A DNA stretch of 64,000 nucleotides, taken from NCBI GenBank assembly GCA_902772585.1, contig CACYBB010000004.1, positions 62,001 through 126,000 of the forward strand, given 5' to 3'. The notes below the pieces were generated by a model. It did not search any database and had not been told where the DNA came from. It saw nothing but the letters and a program-made list of their open reading frames with translations. Every line of letters begins with the position of its first letter. Position 1 is the stretch's first letter. The translations under genes were made by a program, and so were the position numbers. This DNA comes from an uncultured Bacteroidales bacterium. GTDB lineage: Bacteria > Bacteroidota > Bacteroidia > Bacteroidales > Bacteroidaceae. This document shows positions 1-8,539 of this stretch, piece by piece.

Positions 1-181
1 TTACAAAAGGGACTTGCTTTTCATCGAATGACACTTTCAAAGCTTCCTGATAAACATATTCATTCAGCCAAGGCCCTAACTCACGATGGACTTCCTGACA
101 ACAGCCGATAATGTCATAGACATGCGATTTTAGTTTCGACAGCTGTTCCGGATTAAGGTTTAAGGTATCTACTATCTTCAT
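1..181 (-). CDS. GxxExxxY-family protein, truncated by window edge
   Basis: Reading leftward from an ATG at 179-181, the frame stays open to the window edge (60 codons seen). The visible segment VYDIIGCCQEVHRELGP followed by WLNEYVYQEAL matches the N-terminal hallmark of the GxxExxxY family (PD-(D/E)XK-nuclease-like fold; function not settled): a helix ending in H-x-x-L-G-P, then a conserved E and VY-x-E-A-L. The catalytic half lies outside the window. The gene runs in the same direction as the HepT/MntA pair to its right, 260 bases away. I saw no TAnnTTTG promoter in that gap. Family assignment is from motif recognition only. Confidence 0.72.
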   Translation of the reverse strand, partial: MKIVDTLNLNPEQLSKLKSHVYDIIGCCQEVHRELGPWLNEYVYQEALKVSFDEKQVPFV

Positions 182-441
182 CTTTGCTTTTTTGATAGAA
201 ACGGAATCTTCTTGTTAATTATTGCCGGTTTTACTTCTTTTTCTTGGTTTTTCTTTTGTTATGGTTGAATCCCGTAGGGATAGATACTGTGGATGTAGGC
301 TTTGACGGTGAGCTCGCTCACAAAGTGAAGCATACTGCCGCAGCATCAGAGACATCGTTTCAACCAGAGCAAAAGGGTTTTCATGGTTTTTGTTTGTTAT
401 AACCACGCGATGATACTGGTCACAAGAAAAAAAGTAATCGA

Positions 442-831
442 CTATGATTTCAATTCCTTAATGAAATAACGAATTGCATCCTTTAAAGGAGAGATTTCGT
501 TGTTGATTATCCAAAGGATTTGCGAAGCATCTACATCGAAATAATGATGCGCAATAATATCTCTAAGACCTTTTACATTCTTCCAAGGAACAGATGGATA
601 TGTTGGCAAAAGCTGCCCGTTAGTTGTCTTATCCAAATTCTTCAGACTTTCGCCGATAGCTATCAGCAACATACACGTCGCATCTAATAAGACCATTCCT
701 GACGAAGAAGCAAGAAAATCATCAATTGAGTGAACCTCTTTTGTACGCTCTTCAAGTCTCTCAATTGCTGATAAGATATCTTCAAGGATATCTATTGCTA
801 TATTCCTATTTTCAGAAGACAAAGATTCCAT
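442..831 (-). CDS. hepT: HepT-like ribonuclease toxin (DUF86)
   Basis: A 129-residue, all-helical protein of typical HepT length. It carries the HEPN-type RX4HXY signature as R90-DIIA-H95-H-Y97, the RNA-cleaving motif of HepT toxins; in the Shewanella MntA/HepT system the Tyr of this motif is the residue AMPylated by the partner. It lies directly downstream of the nucleotidyltransferase antitoxin gene and overlaps its 3' end by 20 bases, the usual antitoxin-first order with translational coupling. Toxicity and substrate are inferred from the family. DUF86 was the older name. Confidence 0.88.
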   Translation of the reverse strand: MESLSSENRNIAIDILEDILSAIERLEERTKEVHSIDDFLASSSGMVLLDATCMLLIAIGESLKNLDKTTNGQLLPTYPSVPWKNVKGLRDIIAHHYFDVDASQILWIINNEISPLKDAIRYFIKELKS

Positions 832-1105
832 CCTTTAATATACGTCTCTTTAAACGTGGGTTCAGATTCTGATGGTTCCGAACAATATCAACAGGAGTTC
901 CTATTTCTTTTTCCAAGAACTCTTTGGCATCCATCAACAGGAAAGGATTTGGTGTTTCAGTGTCCACAAAAAGATCAACATCACTTTTAGCTGTCTGTTC
1001 ACCCCTCGCCGTTGAGCCGAATAAAGACAAAGAGGTAATACCATACTCGTTTTTAAGTATGCTCATATATCTCTGCAGCACCTTGATACATTCTTCCTTG
1101 CCCAT
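812..1105 (-). CDS. mntA: MntA-like nucleotidyltransferase antitoxin
   Basis: A minimal nucleotidyltransferase of 97 residues. The metal- and nucleotide-binding motif is clear: G30-S31-TARGE followed by S41-D42-V-D44. In MntA-type antitoxins these residues transfer AMP to the HepT toxin and inactivate it. The frame is open up to 1156, but I chose ATG 1103-1105 because a well-formed promoter lies at 1126-1157, inside the longer reading, which would put the transcription start near 1122. It overlaps hepT by 20 bases. Confidence 0.86.
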   Translation of the reverse strand: MGKEECIKVLQRYMSILKNEYGITSLSLFGSTARGEQTAKSDVDLFVDTETPNPFLLMDAKEFLEKEIGTPVDIVRNHQNLNPRLKRRILKDGIFVF

Positions 1106-1125
1106 AATCTTACTTTTTACCGCTG

Positions 1126-1157
1126 CAAAGATAAACAATCTTTTCCGTACTTCCAAA
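1126..1157 (-). promoter_or_regulatory. Bacteroidetes promoter for mntA-hepT
   Basis: On the minus strand: TTTG (1154-1157), 20 bases, TATCTTTG (1126-1133). This fits the Bacteroidetes -33/-7 consensus and gives a short leader before the ATG at 1105. Confidence 0.75.
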
Positions 1158-1165
1158 CAATTCAG

Positions 1166-1203
1166 AAAAAAAAGTAATCGGGAGCAATGACGCTCCCGAT
1201 TAC
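1166..1203 (-). terminator. Intrinsic terminator of the polysaccharide-utilisation operon
   Basis: A perfect 12-bp stem (1174-1185 with 1192-1203, six-base loop) is followed on the minus strand by eight T residues (the A run 1166-1173). It lies downstream of the 1315-3609 gene and just upstream of the mntA promoter, so it separates the two transcription units. Confidence 0.85.
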
Positions 1204-1271
1204 GATTAGAATATGTAATTCAGAGAATTATTTCTCGAAAATTACTTCAGAACAACCTTGAGCTAAAGCTC

Positions 1272-1305
1272 GAGCTCGTTCACGTTCGGAAGTGTGAGCG
1301 AGCTC
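1272..1305. repeat. Inverted repeat containing GAGCTCGYTCAC, also present at 310-321
   Basis: GAGCTCGTTCAC (1272-1283) pairs with GTGAGCGAGCTC (1294-1305) across a ten-base spacer, with one G-U wobble. The second arm is an inverted copy of GAGCTCGCTCAC at 310-321, so related sequences flank the hepT/mntA module on both sides. Confidence 0.6.
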
Positions 1306-1314
1306 TCACTTCTC

Positions 1315-3609
1315 TCACTTAAGCACGACCTTCTTGCCATCCTTAACAACGAGGCCCTTGTAGTTCTTGTTAACACGCTGGCCAGCGATGTTGTAGATAA
1401 CAGCAGAAGTCTTAACGGTCTTAGCAGCTACAGTCTCGATACCTGTACCACCAGGAACGAACTCGTGAGGATTAGTACCAGCACCTTCCTTTACGAAGAA
1501 GTTTGCAGTACCTTCTGCATTGATCAGGTTCTCCATGGTCTTACCAGCCTCTTCGTACTTCAAATACCACTGGAAGTCCTTCAGCTCATAGTCACAAGCT
1601 TCCTTAATTTCTGCCATGTTGAATGCGATAGACTGTGCACTCTTACCTGCAGCCTCATTAGGAATGGTGTAATCATAAGAGAATTCCTGCCACTCTTCAG
1701 TGAAGTTTACATCACCGATAGCTGCCCAGTGGATGTATCCACCTGGCTGTGCGTGAGTCTGAGTAGTAGTCTTAGCTGCCTTGTTAGCCTTATACTGGAA
1801 CTTAACAACAGTCTCCTCACCAGCTTCCAGTACGCGGTTAGCTACAAGGAAGAACTGGTTATCCCAAGCCTGACCTGTACCAGCAGGAGTTCCAGCCTCT
1901 TCATCAGCAGGCTGCTCAGTAGCTGTTGGCTCTCTCTCCAGACCATGTACAATAACGTTTGTTGTGTTAGTTACGACGTCCTTAGCTACAACTTCCTCAC
2001 CATCGAGCATCAGGATGTTAACCTGCTTCTGCTCAGTATCAACATAGATCTTCCAAGCGCCAACTGCTTTGAGGTTAATCTTAGCAAGGCTGCTCTCCGT
2101 ATAGTTACCCCAGTTGTCCTCACCGATGAAGTCACCAGCAGGCTTGATAGTTGCGCTCTTGAACGAAGCTGTATTACCACGGACTGTTGAAATCATAATC
2201 TCGTTTACATAAGTAGTCTTGTCGCCAACCTTACCAATGGTAGCTTCAAGGCATCCAGCTTCATCTGTTGATTCAACGAACTGAATAGCGTTGTCGAAGT
2301 CATACTCAGGCATACCTGTAACCGTGTTAGTACCTGCTACGAACAAACCTTCGTCAAGTACCATGGTCTGCCAGCAAAGATCGTCGAAGTAGAAGATATT
2401 AGGCTCCTGAGGTGCATCCTTTTTAGAATCTGAGGTCAGATTAAATGCCAGTGAATAGGTACCGTCGGTATCCAGTGTAACATCCTTGCTAAATTCCTGC
2501 CACTCCGTTGTGAAGGCAACACTACCCACACCAGTATAGTTCAGATAGTCAGATGGATTCTTCTTGTGCCACTGAGTAGCTACTGAGCAACCCTTTTGAG
2601 CCTTATAACGGAACTTGATTTTTACAGTCTCATTAGCCTTGAAAGACTTAGGAGCCTGGAGCCAGAACTGGTTAGACCACTGGATAGACGCATCGTCATC
2701 AATGACAGCGATCTGGTCAACATGAACGGCATATACGTGGTTCGATGCATTTCCTTCTTCTGCCTCGATATCAGCAGGGAATGGACGAGCTCTGCCGTCT
2801 AATTCTGCACCATCACGTGGTCCGTTGTCGTTATTCTTACCCATGGTCAGAGCCCATGCGCAAATCTCAGGAGCACGGTCAGTTCTCCAGTTGATGTTGA
2901 CACCATCGGTTACCTCCAAAGACCATGCAGGCCATGCAGTCTCAGCATCACCAACATATTTGTTAGTATGCTCTACGTTAGGAATAATAGACTTACCGTC
3001 ATCGGTCAGCCACTCCTGCCATAATGTAGGACGCTCCTGCTTTTTGTCTTCATAAACCTTGAGCGACTTCCACTCAATGGTACCTGCAAAAGTACCAGGC
3101 TGAGCAACGAGGTTACAAGAAGAACCAGCAATACCGCTGTACTCCCATTCTACCTCACCCCAATCTGTGCCGATATTTACTGAAGATTTGGCTTGCTGGC
3201 CGTCACCCCAACCCCAGCCCATGTTGACGCTGACAGTAGTAGCTTCTGAAGCCTTCGCAATGGCAACGACTTTGTATTTGCCATCCATAGTCGTAGGAAT
3301 ACCATCGGCAATAAAATACTGGTGCCAACCTGGTTCTGCCAACTCAATCTTCTTGTACGTAGCACCGGCGTTGTTGGTCTGTACTTCACCTACTACGTTG
3401 TCTTCTGCAGTAACATCTGCCTCAGTTTTGTAAGTGTACATGGCACCAAAGTCGGTCATGACACCGTCAAACCATTCAGGAACATAACCCATTACATAGA
3501 ATGGGAAACCATTGTAAGTTGAGTAGTCGATCGAATAGACCTCTACTAACTCTGCCTTTGCTCCCAAGAAACATGTCAAGAAAGCAATCAGTGTAAATAA
3601 TTTCTTCAT
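1315..3609 (-). CDS. Secreted multi-modular carbohydrate-binding-like protein
   Basis: 764 residues, last gene of the leftward polysaccharide operon. Residues 1-19 form a signal peptide ending GAKA. No catalytic domain is recognised. Residues about 290-415 and 575-685 are diverged copies of one module (WSNQFWLQAP versus WDNQFFLVAN; TEWQEFSKDV versus EEWQEFSYDY), resembling jelly-roll carbohydrate-binding domains of the CBM4/9 type. The first copy ends in FYFDDLCW, a usual terminal strand of such modules. Residues 430-545 form a separate segment. The tail (IYNIAGQRVNKNYKGLVVKD then KKVVLK) resembles a short C-terminal sorting-type sequence frequent in Prevotella. Probably a surface or secreted glycan-binding protein for the substrate imported by the SusC/D pairs. 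The spacer from the upstream gene (152 bases) holds a strong hairpin, so expression may be uncoupled. Confidence 0.72.
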   Translation of the reverse strand: MKKLFTLIAFLTCFLGAKAELVEVYSIDYSTYNGFPFYVMGYVPEWFDGVMTDFGAMYTYKTEADVTAEDNVVGEVQTNNAGATYKKIELAEPGWHQYFIADGIPTTMDGKYKVVAIAKASEATTVSVNMGWGWGDGQQAKSSVNIGTDWGEVEWEYSGIAGSSCNLVAQPGTFAGTIEWKSLKVYEDKKQERPTLWQEWLTDDGKSIIPNVEHTNKYVGDAETAWPAWSLEVTDGVNINWRTDRAPEICAWALTMGKNNDNGPRDGAELDGRARPFPADIEAEEGNASNHVYAVHVDQIAVIDDDASIQWSNQFWLQAPKSFKANETVKIKFRYKAQKGCSVATQWHKKNPSDYLNYTGVGSVAFTTEWQEFSKDVTLDTDGTYSLAFNLTSDSKKDAPQEPNIFYFDDLCWQTMVLDEGLFVAGTNTVTGMPEYDFDNAIQFVESTDEAGCLEATIGKVGDKTTYVNEIMISTVRGNTASFKSATIKPAGDFIGEDNWGNYTESSLAKINLKAVGAWKIYVDTEQKQVNILMLDGEEVVAKDVVTNTTNVIVHGLEREPTATEQPADEEAGTPAGTGQAWDNQFFLVANRVLEAGEETVVKFQYKANKAAKTTTQTHAQPGGYIHWAAIGDVNFTEEWQEFSYDYTIPNEAAGKSAQSIAFNMAEIKEACDYELKDFQWYLKYEEAGKTMENLINAEGTANFFVKEGAGTNPHEFVPGGTGIETVAAKTVKTSAVIYNIAGQRVNKNYKGLVVKDGKKVVLK

Positions 3610-3698
3610 AATAGAAAAAATTTAGATTAATAATAATTAGTTAATAAATAAATAATGAATAAATCACAAAATTCTTTTTTCGAGAGAGAGTTTTGAAA

Positions 3699-3753
3699 GA
3701 CAGCTGCCAGGATCATCAGAACGTATCCTGCTGTTTACTGGCAGCCGTCTGTC
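3699..3753 (-). promoter_or_regulatory. Strong hairpin in the operon spacer
   Basis: CTGCCAG (3704-3710) pairs with CTGGCAG (3738-3744), extended by GACAG (3699-3703) with CTGTC (3749-3753) across a small bulge. It lies between the GH10-like gene and the binding-protein gene and is not followed by a clean T run, so it may be a processing site, 3'-end stabiliser or partial terminator. Confidence 0.5.
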
Positions 3754-3761
3754 AGTTAGGT

Positions 3762-5423
3762 TTATTTTCCACTGAGTGCATCACAGAATGCTTTATAAGT
3801 AGCTGTGCGTACCCAGTCTTTCTTCGCATTTTTGGCCCAGAGGCCTACAGGGTCGTTTGTATCAACCATATTACCCTTACAGATACCTGCCTGATTCTCG
3901 TTAGGAATCTTTTCCATATAGGCTTTGATAACCTCTGCATAATAGTTAGCCAGAGTCTGACGCTGCTCAGTTGTAATATTGTCTGCTGACACATTTGAGC
4001 CTTCTGCATTCAGATACTTAATATCAAAGTTAGAAAGGCGGATGAGTAAGTCTTTCTCTTTAGCAAACGCTGCAAGATTATCAAGTAGGGTGTTAATGGC
4101 TGCCTTGTTTGCTGCCTGTATAGTAGCATCCTCACTATAGCTAAGCGTCACCTTGGCATTGATACCATCAATCGTTGCACCGTTATCTTCCCAAACCTTT
4201 ATCCAGTATTTAAGACTATTGAATGTCTTCTGATCTTCAAGACCAGTCTCACTGATGAATAACTTCAAATCACTCTGCTCACCACCGTATTCTGCAAATT
4301 TTTCTATGGCAGCCTGTCCAACTACTGTTGCATAATTCTCACTGCCTACAAAATCTTGCCAGAAAATCTTGTCATCGGTGGAGTGCTTGAGGTCGTAGAT
4401 ACCCGCAACAATATCTGCAGATTTTACGTCAATGGCCTCGTCAATGAGGTCGAACAACTTGACACGTCCTTCGTTGATCTTCATCACACCATCACACCAA
4501 GCATTGATAGCATAGTTGATGGTATCGCTCAGTTCTTCTGGAGTCTGGGGACGATGGTTGTCAGGATAGTAGCCCACCTCTACATTACGGATATAGATGG
4601 CAGCACCACGCAAATTATCAATTCTCAAGAAGCCTTCTGTTGCATCTTCTGAACTTTTTGACTCCACAACAATCTTTTGCCATTTGCCTGGTTTTAGTGT
4701 CCACTTTCCGTCAGCACCAGTACCTGGGACATCGGCACCAGAGAAATTGACATTAAACGATTGTTCCTTCTCTACCTGTGCCCAAAAAGTCGTAGTATAA
4801 GTAGCCAGGGGATCAACATCGAAATCTGAAATGATGCGAACCTTTTTGTTGCTGGCGATTTTCAAACAATTAAGACCATCAAATTTAGCGATAGTTCCTT
4901 CGTTATAAGTATCACCATCTTTATAGTCATTAAAGTCAACTTTCTTACCTTCTACGAAGTCCACAGAAATCTCGATAGGCGCAGTAAGTGTCTTCAGCCA
5001 TCCGTCTGCCTGGTTAGCATTGGCAAACAGCGGACTGCCAAATACCTCGCCGCCGATTTCCTCCACATGATCGAGCAATTCTTTCATAGCGAGGAAGTTC
5101 ATCACACCTTTATCATTAACGATGTTTCCGGACATCAGCGTAGTACCAAAAGCGTAGTTGTCAAAATTGGATACAGCTGCTGCATGAGCCAGTTCATGCT
5201 TATTGAAATCATCAACCTTAAGCTGAGCGCCAAGAGTCAAATTAGGATACTTCTCCCTATCGATATAGCTCTTGACAGTATTTAAGTCCGTATAGGGTGC
5301 TACTACTGTCGGATCGGGCTCAGCATAGAAATTATTTGTCTCGTTATAGTCAGCACAAGATACCACAAATGCACCTGCAGCCAACATCAAAAGACCATTT
5401 CTAAAATTCTTATTCATAATCAT
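3762..5423 (-). CDS. GH10-fold surface lipoprotein with degenerate active site (xyn10C position)
   Basis: 553 residues with a lipoprotein signal (VVSC, Cys23). The fold reads as a GH10 (beta/alpha)8 barrel split by an inserted carbohydrate-binding-like module (about residues 150-285), the architecture of Prevotella and Bacteroides Xyn10C-type xylanases. Catalytic positions differ: the acid/base segment is LFDLIDEA (Asp328 where GH10 has Asn, Glu329 kept); the nucleophile segment, normally TELD or SELD, is SNFD with Asn465 in place of Glu (codon at 4029-4031); the HTLxWH region is SPLFAN (residues 130-135); and the QW of the beta-8 strand is KG. It therefore probably cannot hydrolyse xylan by the GH10 mechanism and may act as a surface glycan-binding protein. 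The next gene upstream is the XusE-like lipoprotein, ten bases away. The family is clear; loss of activity is inferred from residues. Confidence 0.8.
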   Translation of the reverse strand: MIMNKNFRNGLLMLAAGAFVVSCADYNETNNFYAEPDPTVVAPYTDLNTVKSYIDREKYPNLTLGAQLKVDDFNKHELAHAAAVSNFDNYAFGTTLMSGNIVNDKGVMNFLAMKELLDHVEEIGGEVFGSPLFANANQADGWLKTLTAPIEISVDFVEGKKVDFNDYKDGDTYNEGTIAKFDGLNCLKIASNKKVRIISDFDVDPLATYTTTFWAQVEKEQSFNVNFSGADVPGTGADGKWTLKPGKWQKIVVESKSSEDATEGFLRIDNLRGAAIYIRNVEVGYYPDNHRPQTPEELSDTINYAINAWCDGVMKINEGRVKLFDLIDEAIDVKSADIVAGIYDLKHSTDDKIFWQDFVGSENYATVVGQAAIEKFAEYGGEQSDLKLFISETGLEDQKTFNSLKYWIKVWEDNGATIDGINAKVTLSYSEDATIQAANKAAINTLLDNLAAFAKEKDLLIRLSNFDIKYLNAEGSNVSADNITTEQRQTLANYYAEVIKAYMEKIPNENQAGICKGNMVDTNDPVGLWAKNAKKDWVRTATYKAFCDALSGK

Positions 5424-5432
5424 AGCCTCCTA

Positions 5433-6572
5433 TTATGGTTTAACATATACATTTGAGAAGAATACCTTCTGGTTAGACTCACGTGTCTGTACAACCAATG
5501 TATCGTTTGTTGACACCTGAATGTTCTTATCAGTGAAGTTCACATCATACTTCAGACGGAGGATATCACGATGTACGAGCTCGCCATCCATACTACCCCA
5601 CTGGTAGTCTGCATATTCTTCACGCTCAGTACCCTTGGTGATATATTCGCCAGAACCAGTAGCTGTTACATTTGCATCATTCGTAGAGATAGTACACTTA
5701 TTATCTGCATCAAAGGTAAGAATGAGATTACAAGACACAGAAGCAGCGCCATTTCTTTGGAAAGAAACTGGGAAGATAGCCTGTGTCAAGTTCTTCGTAT
5801 CAATACGACAAACTTCATCATTAGCATTCACAGGATTCGATTTATAACGGTCCTTATCAGAATTAACCAATGAGAAATCTTTTCGAACGTACTCTGTAGT
5901 AACATTATTTTCTGTTACCTCATCAATACCACGACGAATATATTTACCCTGCCAGGGATTCATATATTTCACGCAGTAGAGCACATAGTCCTTTGCCAGG
6001 ACTTCCCAGTCTGACTGATTGGTGCGAGATGTAGTAGAAAGATCAAGGCCTTCACGAAGCTTGCCCGTAAGAATTCTATCAATACCTGTTACCTTTGTCA
6101 TCAACAAAGGAATAACATAAGTATTTTCGATAGCCTTCGGGTCCTTGAAAAAATCGTCTGTGAACTGCACTTCCACATAGCCACGGGGTTCTCCATTGTA
6201 AGGAATGATATTCGATGCCAAGCTATAGTATTTTGTAGGCATCGGGAGCACAGGATTTGCCTGCTGTCCATTAGCGTCTGTAAAATAGAGATTTTTGCAC
6301 AAGCTCTCATCAACAATGATGTCTGCAAATGCATCACGACCGCCATAAGCACCACCCATAGTTGCCCAAATACGACACTTGTGAGCATTGTCAAGCGAGT
6401 TATCATAGATATCATTACCAAGTACGAGTGTACGCACTGGATTCTGATAAGCGAAATAGGCTGTTGTGCCTCCTTCATAGTCTGGGAAGTCCTTGTCTGC
6501 ATTGTAACAAGATGCTACTGTGAGCGTAAAGGCACCCAAGGCTACACCGTATATATATTTCTTCAGTTTCAT
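5433..6572 (-). CDS. Surface lipoprotein, DUF1735-type, XusE-like
   Basis: Cell-surface lipoprotein of about 379 residues, with signal MKLKKYIYGVALGAF then TLTVASC and lipidated Cys. The frame opens five codons earlier (6587), but the ATG at 6570-6572 gives a standard signal peptide. The body (YEGGTTAYFAYQNPVRT, then FTDDFFKDP) resembles the DUF1735 and downstream domains of SusE-position proteins that bind polysaccharide at the cell surface. It occupies the position of xusE in the P. bryantii xylan cluster, directly after the second SusD. No enzymatic motif is visible. Predicted role: a surface glycan-binding protein assisting the SusC/D transporters. Confidence 0.75.
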   Translation of the reverse strand: MKLKKYIYGVALGAFTLTVASCYNADKDFPDYEGGTTAYFAYQNPVRTLVLGNDIYDNSLDNAHKCRIWATMGGAYGGRDAFADIIVDESLCKNLYFTDANGQQANPVLPMPTKYYSLASNIIPYNGEPRGYVEVQFTDDFFKDPKAIENTYVIPLLMTKVTGIDRILTGKLREGLDLSTTSRTNQSDWEVLAKDYVLYCVKYMNPWQGKYIRRGIDEVTENNVTTEYVRKDFSLVNSDKDRYKSNPVNANDEVCRIDTKNLTQAIFPVSFQRNGAASVSCNLILTFDADNKCTISTNDANVTATGSGEYITKGTEREEYADYQWGSMDGELVHRDILRLKYDVNFTDKNIQVSTNDTLVVQTRESNQKVFFSNVYVKP

Positions 6573-6581
6573 AATTGTATT

Positions 6582-6609
6582 ATTCAATTATCAATTTTCA
6601 ATTATCTAA
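6582..6609. repeat. Heptanucleotide array in spacer
   Basis: ATTCAAT, TATCAAT, TTTCAAT and TATCTAA run head to tail with a period of 7 in the spacer upstream of the XusE-like gene. Confidence 0.65.
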
Positions 6610-6668
6610 TCGTTTTTTAAAACGCTTTGTACCTTTAGGTCAAAGAATTATCAATTAGCGATGAGCGT

Positions 6669-8519
6669 TTACCATCCCTTATTCTGCCTGAGCTCACTCC
6701 ATTGCAGCACTTCACTCTTTGGAATAGGGCCATAACACTGATAGTCGGCGTATTTGCGCTCTTCTACATCAATATAGGTATAGGTGAGGTTATCTGGGGT
6801 TGGATCCTTATCCATATCTACTTTGTCAATCTGCACGCCCTTAACAGTTTCATTAAGTTGCATTTGCCAACGACGGAGATCCCAGAAGCGCTTGTTCTCA
6901 AAGCAAAGCTCAATACGGCGCTCGTTGCGAATCAAGTTGGTCATCTTATCCTTACTGTTTGCACAATCCTCCAAATAGGCATCACCTTCCGGGAGAGGCA
7001 TACCTACCTCGTTGGTAGCAAGTCCTGCACGCTCACGGATGGCCTTGATGACATCATAAGCAGTAAAACCGACACCTGCTCCATCGACCTTCGGGCCCCA
7101 TGCATCGTTAGCAGCCTCTGCATAAGCAAGGAAGATTTCTGTATAACGGATACGTGGATAAAGGTGATACTGGGGAATCTCCGAACCACTTCCTGCTACA
7201 CTTACGTCATCACCACGAAGCAGTTTTAAGAGATAATAACCTGTACGTGTAGCTTTACTGCTGTTGTTGAGGTTATCCAAAATCTCACCCTTAGCATTTG
7301 GATAGGTTCCCGTTACAATGTCAGAGCCTCTCAGTTTAGCACCATTATAGAGAACATAGTGTGCCAAGCGCGGGTCACGGTTTGCATAAGGATCTTGCTT
7401 GTCATAACCAGAGGACGCAGCGGTGATGGGAAAACCATTACGCATCGGGAATGCATCCACGAGGTTCTGCGACGGATTTACACGACCATTACCATACACT
7501 GTCGGTGGGTATTGATCCTCCTCCTGACTGGTATTCTTGTGATAGTCTTCACGCCAAATGATTTCTTTCATTTCAGGGTTAGTCGGATCAAATTTCTGAG
7601 ACTTGTACCAGATGTTTCCTTTAGAATCCAATCCAGCTACGCCGCCGATACGTTCAAGCACCTTAGCGCAAAGCTTTGCGGCATCTTCAGAAGTAACTTC
7701 ACTCTGGTCACGGTATGCAGGACTTGCAGCGAGCAAAGCAACCTGTGCCTTGACTGCCTCAGCAATTCTTCCTGACAACAAGTTTCTTGAATGGCTATAG
7801 CCAAATACAGCATTGTAATTAGAAATAACACCACCTATATCCTTATACTTCTTGAAATGTGGATCATTCTCATCAGCATTGGTGAGATCCCTATAATCTA
7901 AAGGAAGCAGTGATATTGCAGCATCGCAGTCTGCAAAAATCTGCTTGACACAGTCGGCAAAAGTAGCACGTGGCTGATTGAAATCGGAGCTACCGTCTTG
8001 AGGCTCAGTTATCAAGGGGATGCCATAAAGTATACCATCCTCTGCATAACCACTATGAGCCATCAACAGATAGTAGTAGAGTATTGCACGCAGACCGTAT
8101 GCCTCACCCTTTAGACGATCAACAAACATCTGCTGCTTGGACTTTGCACTGGGAGCCCACTTGACTTTATCTACAATGGTCAGGAAGAGGTTCACATACT
8201 GAATGCCTATCTTGCAAGAATTCCATTGAGACATGGGGTCGTTATCTGCAGCCCATGTACCGGTAGCCATACTCAGATAAACACTGTTCTTATCATTTGT
8301 AACAGCATCATCTGTAGCAACATCGGTCACAGTCGTTGTCTGATAAGGAAGACGATCGTAGGCACTCATTAACAAGCCATGGGCATATTTAGACTCCTCG
8401 ACCATATCCTCTGTCTGACGGTTATTCTCATCAGCTGGCTCGAACATATCATCGCAAGAGCTGAACAAGAGAAGACCGATGAAATAGAATATAATATTTT
8501 TTGTCTTCATAATTTTCAA
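6669..8519 (-). CDS. SusD/RagB-family glycan-binding lipoprotein (XusD-like)
   Basis: 616 residues. The lipoprotein signal ends LLLFSSC with Cys22 lipidated; an alternative start three codons in (MKTKN) is equally plausible. The helical TPR-type SusD body is recognisable, with the C-terminal signature LIRNERRIELCFENKRFWDL then RRW that is diagnostic of RagB/SusD proteins. SusD lipoproteins cap the SusC barrel and hand oligosaccharides to it. Its partner is the SusC gene 20 bases upstream (8540-11515). It is the second of two SusD genes here, corresponding by position to xusD. The xylan substrate is inferred from gene order only. Confidence 0.93.
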   Translation of the reverse strand: MKIMKTKNIIFYFIGLLLFSSCDDMFEPADENNRQTEDMVEESKYAHGLLMSAYDRLPYQTTTVTDVATDDAVTNDKNSVYLSMATGTWAADNDPMSQWNSCKIGIQYVNLFLTIVDKVKWAPSAKSKQQMFVDRLKGEAYGLRAILYYYLLMAHSGYAEDGILYGIPLITEPQDGSSDFNQPRATFADCVKQIFADCDAAISLLPLDYRDLTNADENDPHFKKYKDIGGVISNYNAVFGYSHSRNLLSGRIAEAVKAQVALLAASPAYRDQSEVTSEDAAKLCAKVLERIGGVAGLDSKGNIWYKSQKFDPTNPEMKEIIWREDYHKNTSQEEDQYPPTVYGNGRVNPSQNLVDAFPMRNGFPITAASSGYDKQDPYANRDPRLAHYVLYNGAKLRGSDIVTGTYPNAKGEILDNLNNSSKATRTGYYLLKLLRGDDVSVAGSGSEIPQYHLYPRIRYTEIFLAYAEAANDAWGPKVDGAGVGFTAYDVIKAIRERAGLATNEVGMPLPEGDAYLEDCANSKDKMTNLIRNERRIELCFENKRFWDLRRWQMQLNETVKGVQIDKVDMDKDPTPDNLTYTYIDVEERKYADYQCYGPIPKSEVLQWSELRQNKGW

Positions 8520-8534
8520 TTTTCAATTATCAAT
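8514..8534. repeat. Heptanucleotide array in spacer
   Basis: TTTCAAT, TTTCAAT, TATCAAT head to tail fill the 20-base spacer between the second susC and susD and overlap the susD start region. Confidence 0.65.
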
Positions 8535-8539
8535 TAGGC

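Noticed and set aside
215-406. 63-residue minus-strand reading frame between the GxxExxxY and hepT genes
   Set aside because: Low-complexity basic tail, no domain, no promoter found. It overlaps the palindrome-like GTGAGCTCGCTCAC. Most likely translated spacer repeat, so not called as a gene.
442-1105. HepT/MntA pair plus neighbouring genes as a defence island
   Set aside because: The pair and a truncated GxxExxxY gene alone do not make an island, and the STAND operon is more than 20 kb away among housekeeping genes.
1294-2190. 298-residue plus-strand frame opposite the binding-protein gene
   Set aside because: Leu/Ser-rich antisense shadow of a gene with clear modules and signal peptide; no protein-like motifs.
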